Below the pieces are notes generated by a model, which saw only the letters and a list, made by a program, of their open reading frames with translations, ran no database searches and was not told where the DNA came from. From positions 6,256,116-6,320,115 of the forward strand of contig NZ_CP030840.1 of the NCBI RefSeq assembly GCF_003330725.1: a stretch of 64,000 bases of DNA, given 5' to 3'. The translations under genes were made by a program, and so were the position numbers. The number at the start of each line of letters is the position of its first letter. Position 1 is the stretch's first letter. Positions 51,473-59,964 of the stretch are shown in pieces. Origin of the DNA: Acidisarcina polymorpha. GTDB taxonomy: Bacteria; Acidobacteriota; Terriglobia; Terriglobales; Acidobacteriaceae.

Positions 51473-54007
51473 TTAGTTGCGAAGCGGCTTTCCGGTCTTC
51501 AGCGTGAAGCTTATTCGTTCCAAAGTCTTGCGTTCTCCACAAAGCGAGAGAAATGCCTGCCGTTCGAGATCAAGCAGGTATTGCTCGCTTACCAAGGATC
51601 CCGGCGTGAGGCTCCCGCCGCACAGAATATTGGCGACATGGTGCGCGACGATTACGTCATGATCGCTGATGTAGCCGCCTTCACGCATGAAATGAACACC
51701 GAGCTTTAAGGTTGCGAGCACGGCTTCGCCCGCCATTGGAATCTGGGTGCGAGGGAGAGGCGGCGCATATCCATCCTCGGTGAGGGCGATGACAGACTGT
51801 TTGGCATCACTAAGGACGCGGTCGCGATTGGCCGTAATCATGTCGTTTGAGCTAAGCAGGCCTAGTGTGCGAGCCTCGGCGGCAGAGGTGGAAACCTTAG
51901 CCAGAGCTATGGTTTCGAAGCGGGTCTTCAACGAATCCAGAACTTCGCTCGATTGTGCGAACCGGGCTGGCGCCGTAACAGGGCTTATGCCTGACGCTGC
52001 TGTGGCGGCGTCGAGCCCGCGGAGGACCATCTCTTTCGTTCCACCGCCGCCCGGAACGAGGCCCACTCCGGTCTCAACCAATCCCATGTACAGCTCGGCG
52101 TGCGGCCGCCGTTGAGCGGCATGGAGGGAGATCTCCGCGCCGCCCCCCAGGCACATGCCGTAGGTCGCAACTACCACCGGGCGAGGACAGAATTTGATCG
52201 CCGCAGTCATTCCCTGAAAAGCCCGTATCGCAAGGTCGACCTCGTCCCATTCGCCCTCTTGCGCGGCCAGCAGCAGTTGCATGAGATTCGCGCCCACGGA
52301 AAAATTGGTTCCATCGCCCGAGATGACAAATCCACGAAAGTTATGGACTGCATCGCTCTCCGACTTGAGGGTTTGAGTGATTAGCCGGACGATGTCATCG
52401 CCGATCGCGTCTTTTTTCGAATGAAGCTCGATGCAGGCGACATCGTCGCCGATGTCCACCAGGGACGCGCCAGGATTATGCCGCACGATCCCGTTCGCTG
52501 CGCGAAAGTGCGCGATCGAGGCAATGCCCTTTGGCAGTTCGACCGGCCGCATCTCTCCGGCAATTGGATCGAAGAATCGGCGACCAGAGGGCACCGTCGG
52601 ATCGTCGGTGTACCAGGCAGAAAATCCAGCCTTCAGAAGTTGAGCTACGCTTCCAGGAGTATCCAAGGAAGTATCGAAGGCAATGGTGTCCGCAGCACCC
52701 GGGTGTCGAACGCCGACTGCATCCCACATCTCGAATGGCCCCAACTCCCAGTTGAATCCAGTGCGCATCGCGCGGTCGATCGAGACCACATTGTCGGCGA
52801 TTTCAGGAAGACAAGTAGCGGCGTAGTTCCATATCTCGGTCAGCAGCGGGCGATAAAAGGCGGCTGCCTTGTCTTTGCGAGGATCTCCTGCAAGCAGCAT
52901 GCGCAGGCGCTCAGGCAAGCTCTCGGCATTCTTGGCCATTTCGAGCGAAGGAAATTTAGGTCTGCCGGCAAGATGATAATCAAGCGTCTTCCAGTCAAGC
53001 GCGAGGCGAATATCCCTTCCCTGCTCATCCTTTCCAGTTTTCTTGTAAAACCCCTGACCGATCTTGTCGCCCAACCATCCGCGTCCGAGCACGGTCTCGA
53101 TCCATCCCGGCAATTCAAGGGCTGGGCTGTCGCTCGATCGCGTGCGATTGAAATTGCGGATGACATGCGCGAGCACGTCGATGCCAACCATATCAGCGAG
53201 CCGAAACGTCCCGGTCCGGGGCCAACCGATTGCCGATCCGGTGAGCGCGTCGACCTCCTCGATGCTTAAATCCTGCTCTTGCATCAGCCGGACCGTGGTC
53301 AGCATGGCAAATGTTCCGATCCGATTGGCAATGAAGTTCGGCGTATCCCGGGCGTAGACGACCGATTTGCCGAGACGCCGGTCGGCAAAATCGGCGATTG
53401 CCGAGACTGCGGCTGGATCCGACTCCGCCGTCGGAATAATCTCCAGGAGGCGCATGTGACGCGGGGGATTAAAAAAATGCGTTCCGAACCAACGCTCGCG
53501 AAATTTTAGCGGCATTCCGGCAGCGATGGCGGCGATCGACAGGCCGCTGGTATTCGTCGTCACAATTGCATTCGAGTCGAGATGGGAGGCTATCCGGCTC
53601 AGCAGCCCCAGTTTTACGGCAAGATCTTCTGAAACCGCTTCGATGACCCAATCGCAGTCAGAGAGCAGACCCAGGTCGTCTACGAGATTGCCAATTGTTA
53701 TGCGGCGGGCGACCGAGGGCTCATAGAATGCAGCCGGCTTGGCCTTAAGCAGAGCTTCCAGGGCGCGGGCGGCCAATTGGCCGCGAGATGCCCGGCTATC
53801 CGCGGCATCGGCGGGCACAATATCCAGCAGAATAACCGGCAAACCCGCATTCGCCAGATGGGCAGCGATCCGCGAGCCCATCGTGCCCGCTCCCAGGACT
53901 GCGGCACGACGCAACAGCGGAGTTGCGTCCTTTTTGCGTTTCGACCAGGAGGCAAAACCGCCGTCGGACAGGGTGGGAGAGACGACTGTACTCCCGGATG
54001 TACTCAT
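51473..54007 (-). CDS. 3-Hydroxyacyl-CoA dehydrogenase / enoyl-CoA hydratase fusion
   Basis: 844 residues with the dehydrogenase first and the hydratase last, the reverse of E. coli FadB. NAD-binding: [20 protein letters not shown], then [13 protein letters not shown] and [13 protein letters not shown] (catalytic His-Glu part). The C-terminal crotonase domain has [30 protein letters not shown] (oxyanion Gly) and [17 protein letters not shown] with catalytic Glu. It is preceded by a hairpin over the ribosome site and a PsrA-like operator. The start at 54007 follows GGAG by 7 nt. Stands upstream of the thiolase, 56 bp apart. Confidence 0.93.
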   Translation of the reverse strand: MSTSGSTVVSPTLSDGGFASWSKRKKDATPLLRRAAVLGAGTMGSRIAAHLANAGLPVILLDIVPADAADSRASRGQLAARALEALLKAKPAAFYEPSVARRITIGNLVDDLGLLSDCDWVIEAVSEDLAVKLGLLSRIASHLDSNAIVTTNTSGLSIAAIAAGMPLKFRERWFGTHFFNPPRHMRLLEIIPTAESDPAAVSAIADFADRRLGKSVVYARDTPNFIANRIGTFAMLTTVRLMQEQDLSIEEVDALTGSAIGWPRTGTFRLADMVGIDVLAHVIRNFNRTRSSDSPALELPGWIETVLGRGWLGDKIGQGFYKKTGKDEQGRDIRLALDWKTLDYHLAGRPKFPSLEMAKNAESLPERLRMLLAGDPRKDKAAAFYRPLLTEIWNYAATCLPEIADNVVSIDRAMRTGFNWELGPFEMWDAVGVRHPGAADTIAFDTSLDTPGSVAQLLKAGFSAWYTDDPTVPSGRRFFDPIAGEMRPVELPKGIASIAHFRAANGIVRHNPGASLVDIGDDVACIELHSKKDAIGDDIVRLITQTLKSESDAVHNFRGFVISGDGTNFSVGANLMQLLLAAQEGEWDEVDLAIRAFQGMTAAIKFCPRPVVVATYGMCLGGGAEISLHAAQRRPHAELYMGLVETGVGLVPGGGGTKEMVLRGLDAATAASGISPVTAPARFAQSSEVLDSLKTRFETIALAKVSTSAAEARTLGLLSSNDMITANRDRVLSDAKQSVIALTEDGYAPPLPRTQIPMAGEAVLATLKLGVHFMREGGYISDHDVIVAHHVANILCGGSLTPGSLVSEQYLLDLERQAFLSLCGERKTLERISFTLKTGKPLRN

Positions 54008-54037
54008 CGCTAAGCTCCACAGACGAGACGAGCTTAG
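54008..54037 (-). promoter_or_regulatory. Leader hairpin covering the ribosome binding site of the HAD/ECH gene
   Basis: CTAAGCTC (54010-54017) and GAGCTTAG (54030-54037) form an 8-bp inverted repeat with a 12-nt loop, ending 2 nt before the start codon. Read on the minus strand, the Shine-Dalgarno GGAG spans loop and 3' arm. Folding would hide it. Could also be a protein operator. Confidence 0.5.
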
Positions 54038-54061
54038 TGAATGGCTCTTACGCCGTCAAGG

Positions 54062-54075
54062 CAAACGCCCGTTTG
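54062..54075. promoter_or_regulatory. PsrA-like operator upstream of the beta-oxidation gene
   Basis: CAAACGCCCGTTTG fits the reported [G/C]AAAC-N2-4-GTTT[G/C] site of PsrA, a TetR-type fatty-acid regulator of Pseudomonas (recalled). It lies 55 nt upstream of the HAD/ECH start in a divergent 149-bp region. No psrA homologue is in the window. Confidence 0.45.
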
Positions 54076-54156
54076 ACACTGCCGAAGGTCGCGGATAGCT
54101 TCGAAACAAGACTCCCATATTGTTTTGAGGAGTCTGGATTGAGGTTGGTCACGTTT

Positions 54157-55695
54157 ATGCCGGTAAGCTGCAAGTGTTTAGGACGGTTCCTAGTGCTGCT
54201 GCTCTCGACAGCAGTGGTCGTGCATGCGCAGGATCTGGCAAGTTTCGAGAAACGTATCACTGTCAAAGTGCTGCCAAATGGCCTCACCTTGATCGTTTGC
54301 GAACGGCCGGAAGCTCCCGTTTTCTCCTTCTATACCAGCGTTGATGCCGGCGATGCGAACGATCCCGGCGGTCAGTCCGGCTTGGCGCACATGTTCGAGC
54401 ACCTGGCCTTTAAAGGAACGAAAGATATTGGCACAACTAATTATCCGGCAGAGAAGGTCGCTTTAGACAAGGTGGAAAAGGCGTACGCCGCCTACGATCT
54501 CGAATACCGAAAGCGGGTGGGACGGGATGAGGCAAAGATCAAGGAACTGAAAGCCGCTTTTGATGCTGCGGTGAAAGATGCGGAGCAATACGTCATTCCT
54601 AACCAGTTCACAGAAATTGCCGAGGCCAACGGGGCGGTAGGTGTGAACGCTTCCACCTCCCTCGATACCACTCAATACTTCTGGAGCATGCCTGCCAACC
54701 GCTTTGAGCTGTGGGCATACATGGAGAGTGATCGCATTGCCAATCCAGTTCCACGGGAGTTCTACAAGGAGCGCGACGTGGTAATGGAAGAGCGCCGCAT
54801 GAGAGTCGATTCCAGTCCCATCGGGAAGCTGGTCGAACAGTTTCTGGCAGCGGCGTACGTGGCCCACCCTTACCATCGCCCGAACGTCGGTTGGGAATCT
54901 GAGTTAAGTCAGATCAACGCTACCGAGGCTGCTGCCTTCCACGCAAAATACTATGTGCCTTCGAACATCGTCGTCGCTGTGGCAGGCGATCTAAAAACAG
55001 CCGAGGTGATGCCGGTGCTTGAGAAATACTTCGGACCCATCCCCGCTGGACCACCACCTGAGGCCATGGCAACGATCGAACCTCCTCAGGTGGCGGAAAA
55101 AACCATTGTCTTAAAACAGCGGACCCAGCCCCTCTACCTGGAGGGCTACCATAAGCCCGATTATCGTGACCCAGACGACGCCGTCTATGACGCAATTACC
55201 GATATCTTTTCAAATGGACGTACATCGCGGCTCTACCGCAGCCTGGTCCGCGATCAACAGATTGCCGCCCAAGTAGAAGGTTTCAGCGGCTTTCCCGGTG
55301 ACAAATATCCTGGCCTATTTGTCTTCTTTGCCGTTCCGCTGCCCGGGCACACACCCGAGCAAATGCGCGACTCCATCCATAAAGAGATCGATAAGCTGAA
55401 GACTGCGGATGTTACCGATGACGAGCTACGGATGTTCAAGACACGCAGCCGGGCGGACCTGCTGCGCGGTCTCGGAGATAATGAAGGGCTGGCCACTCAG
55501 TTAGCTGTCTATCAACAACGTTACGGCGACTGGCGCGAACTCTTCCGCCAGCTCGATAAGATCGACAAGGTTTCGAAAGCAGATATAAGACGAGTGGCTA
55601 ATAAAATATTCATTGATACAAACCGAACTATAGGCATTGTGCAAACCCAGCAGGCAACAAATGGAACCCAGACGTCCAACGGGGGTGCGGAATGA
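54157..55695 (+). CDS. M16 zinc peptidase, catalytic subunit
   Basis: 512 residues with a Sec signal (LGRFLVLLLSTAVVVHAQ). The inverted zinc motif HxxEH is in GLAHMFEHLAFKG (near 75), with the distal Glu in VVMEERRMRVDSSP. Two M16 halves (TLIVCERPEAPVFSFYTSVD and AVAGDLKTAEVMPVLEKYFG) are seen. A region with an added coiled stretch (ALDKVEKAYAAYDLEYRKRV) lies after the zinc motif. ATG 54157 gives the best signal; a longer frame is unlikely because it runs into the fadB leader. It forms a pair with the next gene, overlapping it by ATGA. Confidence 0.92.
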   Translation: MPVSCKCLGRFLVLLLSTAVVVHAQDLASFEKRITVKVLPNGLTLIVCERPEAPVFSFYTSVDAGDANDPGGQSGLAHMFEHLAFKGTKDIGTTNYPAEKVALDKVEKAYAAYDLEYRKRVGRDEAKIKELKAAFDAAVKDAEQYVIPNQFTEIAEANGAVGVNASTSLDTTQYFWSMPANRFELWAYMESDRIANPVPREFYKERDVVMEERRMRVDSSPIGKLVEQFLAAAYVAHPYHRPNVGWESELSQINATEAAAFHAKYYVPSNIVVAVAGDLKTAEVMPVLEKYFGPIPAGPPPEAMATIEPPQVAEKTIVLKQRTQPLYLEGYHKPDYRDPDDAVYDAITDIFSNGRTSRLYRSLVRDQQIAAQVEGFSGFPGDKYPGLFVFFAVPLPGHTPEQMRDSIHKEIDKLKTADVTDDELRMFKTRSRADLLRGLGDNEGLATQLAVYQQRYGDWRELFRQLDKIDKVSKADIRRVANKIFIDTNRTIGIVQTQQATNGTQTSNGGAE

Positions 55696-57179
55696 ACGCC
55701 AAATCCCTCCTGCTCGTCGGACTGCTAACTGCCTCAGTCTCAGCCGTTGCTCAAAGTGGCGCTAACGTTCCTAGCTCGAACCAGCCGCAGCCATGGAAGT
55801 CCATCCCCATTCCCCCGCTGGCAACCTTTCATCCCGTGCAACCGAAAAGGATCGCGCTCAAGAACGGGGTAGTGATCTTCCTTGCCGAAGATCATGAACT
55901 GCCCTTCATCACCGGCTTCATCGAGATAAAAGGCGGATCACGCGATGAACCGGCCGCGAAGGCCGGCCTTGTCTCGCTCTACGGCGACGCATGGCGAACC
56001 AGCGGCACCACCACTCAAGATGGAGACAAACTCGACGACATCCTTGAAGCCAAAGCCGCGAAGGTGGAGACGAGTGGCGATATCGACTCGACATCGGTCA
56101 GTTGGAACTGCCTGAAACAGGATGAAGATCAAGTCTTCGGTATTGCCAGCGACCTTCTCATGCATCCGGCCTTCAATGAGGAAAAGCTGACGCTGTCCAA
56201 GCAGCAGATGGCTGCCGGGATCGTACGGCGCAATGATGAAGCCGCGCAAATTGCCAGCCGCGAGGCATCCATCCTCATCTACGGCAAGAACAGCCCTTAT
56301 GCGCGAGAGCCGGAAATTGCTACGGTAATGTCGGTTACCGTGGCTGATCTCAAAGCCTGGCATGATCGCACTGTTATCCCAAATGGCATGATCATCGGCG
56401 TCTCCGGCGATTTTGATTCCACGGCCATGGAACAGAAGCTGCGGGGAGTCTTTGATTCCCTGCCCCCGGGCGCCCCGATTCAAACGGCAAAACAAGAGTT
56501 CCCCGGACCTAAGCCCGGCGTCTACTTCGTGGATAAGAGCGATGTCAATCAAAGTAACATTCGGATCGTCGGTCTTGGGACAGAGAGAAAAAACCCCGAT
56601 TTCTATGCGCTCTCGGTTATGAACGAAATATTCAGCGGTGGTTTTGGATCGCGGCTTTTTCAGGATGTTCGCACCAAACGCGGGCTCGCTTACTCGGTAG
56701 GCGGCGCCTATGGCGCCTCCTATGACCACCCGGGCACCTTCTACGTAGCTGCCTCCACCAAAAGCACAACTACCGTGGATGCCACACAAGCCATGCTTGA
56801 TGAAATCAACGACCTGAAGACCGTTCCATTCACCGAAGACGAATTGAAGCGCGCTAAAGATGAGGTCCTGAATTCCTTCATCTTCCGCTACGACTCCGTC
56901 GAGAAGGTACTTGACGAGCAGGCCAAGCTTGAGTTTTATGGCTATCCACTGGATTATCTCGACAAGTATCGGGACGCGGTCGAAAAGGTAACGACAGCCG
57001 ATCTTGAGCGAGTCGCCAAGAAATACGTCGATTCTTCGAAGCTGGCGATCCTGGTAGTCGGCAACTCTTCCGAAATGGGCACCCCACTCTCCAAGCTCGG
57101 GACCGTTCAACCTTTGGACATTACCATCCCTATGCCGCCTGGCATGGCTGGGCCGCAAGGTCCTGGAGGAGATCAATAA
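55692..57179 (+). CDS. M16 peptidase-like protein, non-catalytic partner
   Basis: 495 residues, signal at LLLVGLLTASVSAVAQSGA. M16 fold (PFITGFIEIKGGSRDEPAAK, GGFGSRLFQDVRTKRGLAYS, SFIFRYDSVEKVLDEQ), but the HxxEH motif is replaced, as in the partner subunits of two-gene M16 systems. The Arg/Tyr pair that binds substrate in such partners is in the GGFGSRLFQ region. The start overlaps the catalytic gene by 4 nt. Cell-envelope processing or peptide scavenging is likely. Confidence 0.9.
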   Translation: MNAKSLLLVGLLTASVSAVAQSGANVPSSNQPQPWKSIPIPPLATFHPVQPKRIALKNGVVIFLAEDHELPFITGFIEIKGGSRDEPAAKAGLVSLYGDAWRTSGTTTQDGDKLDDILEAKAAKVETSGDIDSTSVSWNCLKQDEDQVFGIASDLLMHPAFNEEKLTLSKQQMAAGIVRRNDEAAQIASREASILIYGKNSPYAREPEIATVMSVTVADLKAWHDRTVIPNGMIIGVSGDFDSTAMEQKLRGVFDSLPPGAPIQTAKQEFPGPKPGVYFVDKSDVNQSNIRIVGLGTERKNPDFYALSVMNEIFSGGFGSRLFQDVRTKRGLAYSVGGAYGASYDHPGTFYVAASTKSTTTVDATQAMLDEINDLKTVPFTEDELKRAKDEVLNSFIFRYDSVEKVLDEQAKLEFYGYPLDYLDKYRDAVEKVTTADLERVAKKYVDSSKLAILVVGNSSEMGTPLSKLGTVQPLDITIPMPPGMAGPQGPGGDQ

Positions 57180-57180
57180 C

Positions 57181-58575
57181 ATGAGCCTGGCGATTGCGAT
57201 CATGGCCGCGGGCAAGGGGACCCGGCTCAAGTCAAAACGCCCTAAGGTTCTGCACGAGATCGGCGGCAAATCACTGCTTGAGCATGTGATTGCCGCGGCA
57301 GCACAGATTGTTCTACCTAAGGACATTTACGTCATAGTTGGTCACGAGGCGGAGCGAGTCAAAGCCTCCGTCGCTGCCAACGAAGTCCAGTTTGTTCTCC
57401 AGACCGAGCAGCGCGGCACCGGCCACGCCATCCAGTGCGCCCGGGAGCAAATCAAGGGATATGACAGCCTGATAGTCCTTTCGGGAGACGCGCCGCTCAT
57501 TCGTCCCGAAACAATTGCGAGGATGCGTGATTTTCACATCGAACAACAAGCGGCAATGACTGTCTTGACTGCTTGCCCTCAGGAGCCGCAAGGATATGGC
57601 CGGATTCTACGGCGCAGCGCCAATTCCCCTGAGATTACAGCGATCATTGAGCAAAAAGCACTCACTCCCGACCAATTGAAAATACCGGAGATTAATTCTG
57701 GTATTTACGCTTTTGCAACTGCTCCCCTGTTGGCCAGTCTAGACTCTCTCCAACCGAACAATTCACAAGGAGAGCTCTATCTTACCGACATGGCGGGGCA
57801 GTTGGTTGCGGCTGGGCAGCGTGTCGTGGCTATTCAATCTACCAACTCCACCGAGGTTCTTGGAGCCAACACGATTGCCGAAATGATGCAGTTGGATGCA
57901 GCCATGCGTGCCGATGCGACCCGCAAACTCATGGCCTCAGGTGTCACGATTTTCCGCCCTGAAACCGTGACTATCGATGCCGGCGTCACTGTCGGCGCCG
58001 ATACCATCATTGAGCCCTTCGTGCAGTTACTCGGGCAATCAAAGATTGGTACGGATTGCCGTATTCGCTCCTATTCCGTGATTGAGAATTCAACGGTTGC
58101 TGATGGTGTACTCGTTCGGCAAGGTTGCATTATCGGAGACTCAATCATTGACACTGGCGCGATGATCGGCCCCTACGCTCACATTCGTCCGGGAAGTGAA
58201 ATTGGCGAAGGCGCTCACGTTGGGAATTTCGTCGAGACCAAGAAAGTGAAGCTGGGGAAAGGCTCAAAGGCAAACCATCTAACTTATCTTGGCGATGCCG
58301 ATATTGGTCCCGGTACCAACATAGGAGCCGGCACCATTACCTGCAACTATGACGGAGTCGACAAGCACAAGACCATAATTGGGAATGGCGTCTTCGTTGG
58401 CAGCGACTCGACCCTGGTGGCGCCGATCTCGATTGGCGATGGGGCCTTTATCGGGGCGGGTTCCTGTATTACCGAAGACGTTCCAGCCGACGCGCTCGCA
58501 CTTGGACGCGGACGGCAGGTCATCAAGGCTGACTGGGCTAAGACAAAAGGTCCTCATTGCAAGGTGAGAACTTAG
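57181..58575 (+). CDS. glmU: Bifunctional GlmU: GlcN-1-P acetyltransferase / UDP-GlcNAc pyrophosphorylase
   Basis: 464 residues. The N-terminal uridyltransferase has MAAGKGTRLKSKRPKVLHEI and EQRGTGHAIQCA; the C-terminal half is a left-handed beta-helix of hexapeptide repeats (VLVRQGCIIGDSIIDTGAMI, PYAHIRPGSEIGEGAHVGNF, KANHLTYLGDADIGPGTNIG) with the acetyl-CoA end. It makes UDP-GlcNAc for peptidoglycan and LPS. GGAGG lies 10-14 nt before the ATG; the gene follows the M16 partner by 1 bp and is probably cotranscribed with it. Confidence 0.98.
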   Translation: MSLAIAIMAAGKGTRLKSKRPKVLHEIGGKSLLEHVIAAAAQIVLPKDIYVIVGHEAERVKASVAANEVQFVLQTEQRGTGHAIQCAREQIKGYDSLIVLSGDAPLIRPETIARMRDFHIEQQAAMTVLTACPQEPQGYGRILRRSANSPEITAIIEQKALTPDQLKIPEINSGIYAFATAPLLASLDSLQPNNSQGELYLTDMAGQLVAAGQRVVAIQSTNSTEVLGANTIAEMMQLDAAMRADATRKLMASGVTIFRPETVTIDAGVTVGADTIIEPFVQLLGQSKIGTDCRIRSYSVIENSTVADGVLVRQGCIIGDSIIDTGAMIGPYAHIRPGSEIGEGAHVGNFVETKKVKLGKGSKANHLTYLGDADIGPGTNIGAGTITCNYDGVDKHKTIIGNGVFVGSDSTLVAPISIGDGAFIGAGSCITEDVPADALALGRGRQVIKADWAKTKGPHCKVRT

Positions 58576-58762
58576 TTGACTCCTCTGCCAAGGCAGCGCC
58601 GCATTATCATCATCACTACTCCTGCCAATACAGCCATCTAGCCTCCTCCTTCTTCAAATACTTGAAATAGTTTATTTGCCCTAGCAGCAACCAATTACGA
58701 GGATTTCTGCCTTAATTATGAGGCAACATCCTTTCTCTATCCATTGCATCCACCCCTCGATT

Positions 58763-58792
58763 AGGCGAATATAAGGCGAAGACGGTGCCGTC
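58763..58792 (+). promoter_or_regulatory. Putative operator before imuA: direct repeat and inverted repeat
   Basis: AGGCGAA occurs at 58763-58769 and 58774-58780, an 11-bp period (one helical turn). Next to it GACGG and CCGTC (58781-58785, 58788-58792) form a short hairpin 2 nt before the start codon. The damage-inducible cassette lacks a GAAC-N4-GTTC or GTTC-N7-GTTC LexA box here. Function inferred from position only. Confidence 0.4.
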
Positions 58793-58794
58793 AA

Positions 58795-59964
58795 ATGCCT
58801 TTAGCAGCTCAAATCCGCGCAGAAATCGAAGCCAGTTTAGCTGCGCGAATTCCTTCAGCTTTGACCCCTGTTTCACGCATCATCCGGACGGTTGCTGCTA
58901 CTGGCATAAGTGCAGTTGATGAGCTCTTAGATGGAGGTCTCCAAGTTGGAGCAATCACTGAAATAGTAGGCCCGGAATGCTCCGGACGAACGAGTCTGGC
59001 GCTGGCCTTTTTGGCGCAAATGACCAGTGTCGGAAGAGTCTGCGCCTGGGTGGATGTGTCGGACACATTGCATCCAGAATCGGCTGCCGCAGCAGGCATC
59101 GACCTCGACCATTTGTTATGGGTGAGGTGTGGCGGCCCGGGAACACAGTCATTAAGTAAGACTCATGATCCGCAGCCATTGATGACGGCGACGCAGACCA
59201 CCCGGGTGCAGTTAGGAGGGAATAGTCCGCATCCCCGCACCGAGAGTAAGGGATTACCTACAGCGATCAGTGATTTACTGGGAGCAAAAGTAAAGTATAG
59301 GCGCGATCGGATCACTGGCACTCCCGGTGCTCCGAATCGTCCACTCAGTAGCATCGCCGAGGTTCGTCACGATGTACAAGTCGCTTCCGATAGGCTGCCG
59401 GCTCGCCGGGGTTCTTATGTGCTGCTGCAGCGTGAGGCTTATGAGCCGCGATGCGCAGAACCACAGAGAAAACAGCGCCCACAAAAAAAGAATATCGAAC
59501 GCGTCGGAGTAACTCCTGAGACAAAGAATAGATATACCTCATCACTAGTCAAACCATGGGCACGACTTGACCAGGCATTGAGAGTAACTGACCTGTTACT
59601 TCAGGCTGGGGGTTTTAGTGCGGTCGTACTGGACATGGGCAGCATTGGGGGTGAATACGCATTGCGGGTCCCCTTGGCTACCTGGTTCCGCTACCGCGCC
59701 GCTGCCGAGCGGACGCAATGCAGCTTGCTGTTATTGACTCAGCTTCCCTGCGCCAAAAGTAGTGCTGGAACGCTTTTGCACCTGGATGCCGCTACCCCGA
59801 TTGAGGAGGGTGCTACTGTTTTTGCTGGATTCACGAATCATATTGAATTGTCGCGCAGGCGATTCGACCAGCAATCTGAAAATGTTGTTCCCATCCGAAA
59901 GCCACCGCAACGAAGCAACGCCGCCGAGTGGCGTAACCAAACCACATGGGCGGGGATGCGATGA
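58795..59964 (+). CDS. imuA: ImuA-like RecA-fold protein
   Basis: 389 residues, a RecA-core protein. Walker A region reads GPECSGRTSLALAFLAQM, with Arg where RecA has Lys (near 70), so ATP hydrolysis is doubtful. The C-terminal half (VTDLLLQAGGFSAVVLDMGS, FRYRAAAERTQCSLLLLTQ) is the Walker B and later part. Between them, about 120-245, lies a poorly conserved, basic segment (KYRRDRITGTPGAP, RKQRPQKKNIERV). ImuA supports ImuB and DnaE2 in damage-induced mutagenesis. Start ATG 58795; the stop overlaps imuB by ATGA. Confidence 0.85.
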   Translation: MPLAAQIRAEIEASLAARIPSALTPVSRIIRTVAATGISAVDELLDGGLQVGAITEIVGPECSGRTSLALAFLAQMTSVGRVCAWVDVSDTLHPESAAAAGIDLDHLLWVRCGGPGTQSLSKTHDPQPLMTATQTTRVQLGGNSPHPRTESKGLPTAISDLLGAKVKYRRDRITGTPGAPNRPLSSIAEVRHDVQVASDRLPARRGSYVLLQREAYEPRCAEPQRKQRPQKKNIERVGVTPETKNRYTSSLVKPWARLDQALRVTDLLLQAGGFSAVVLDMGSIGGEYALRVPLATWFRYRAAAERTQCSLLLLTQLPCAKSSAGTLLHLDAATPIEEGATVFAGFTNHIELSRRRFDQQSENVVPIRKPPQRSNAAEWRNQTTWAGMR

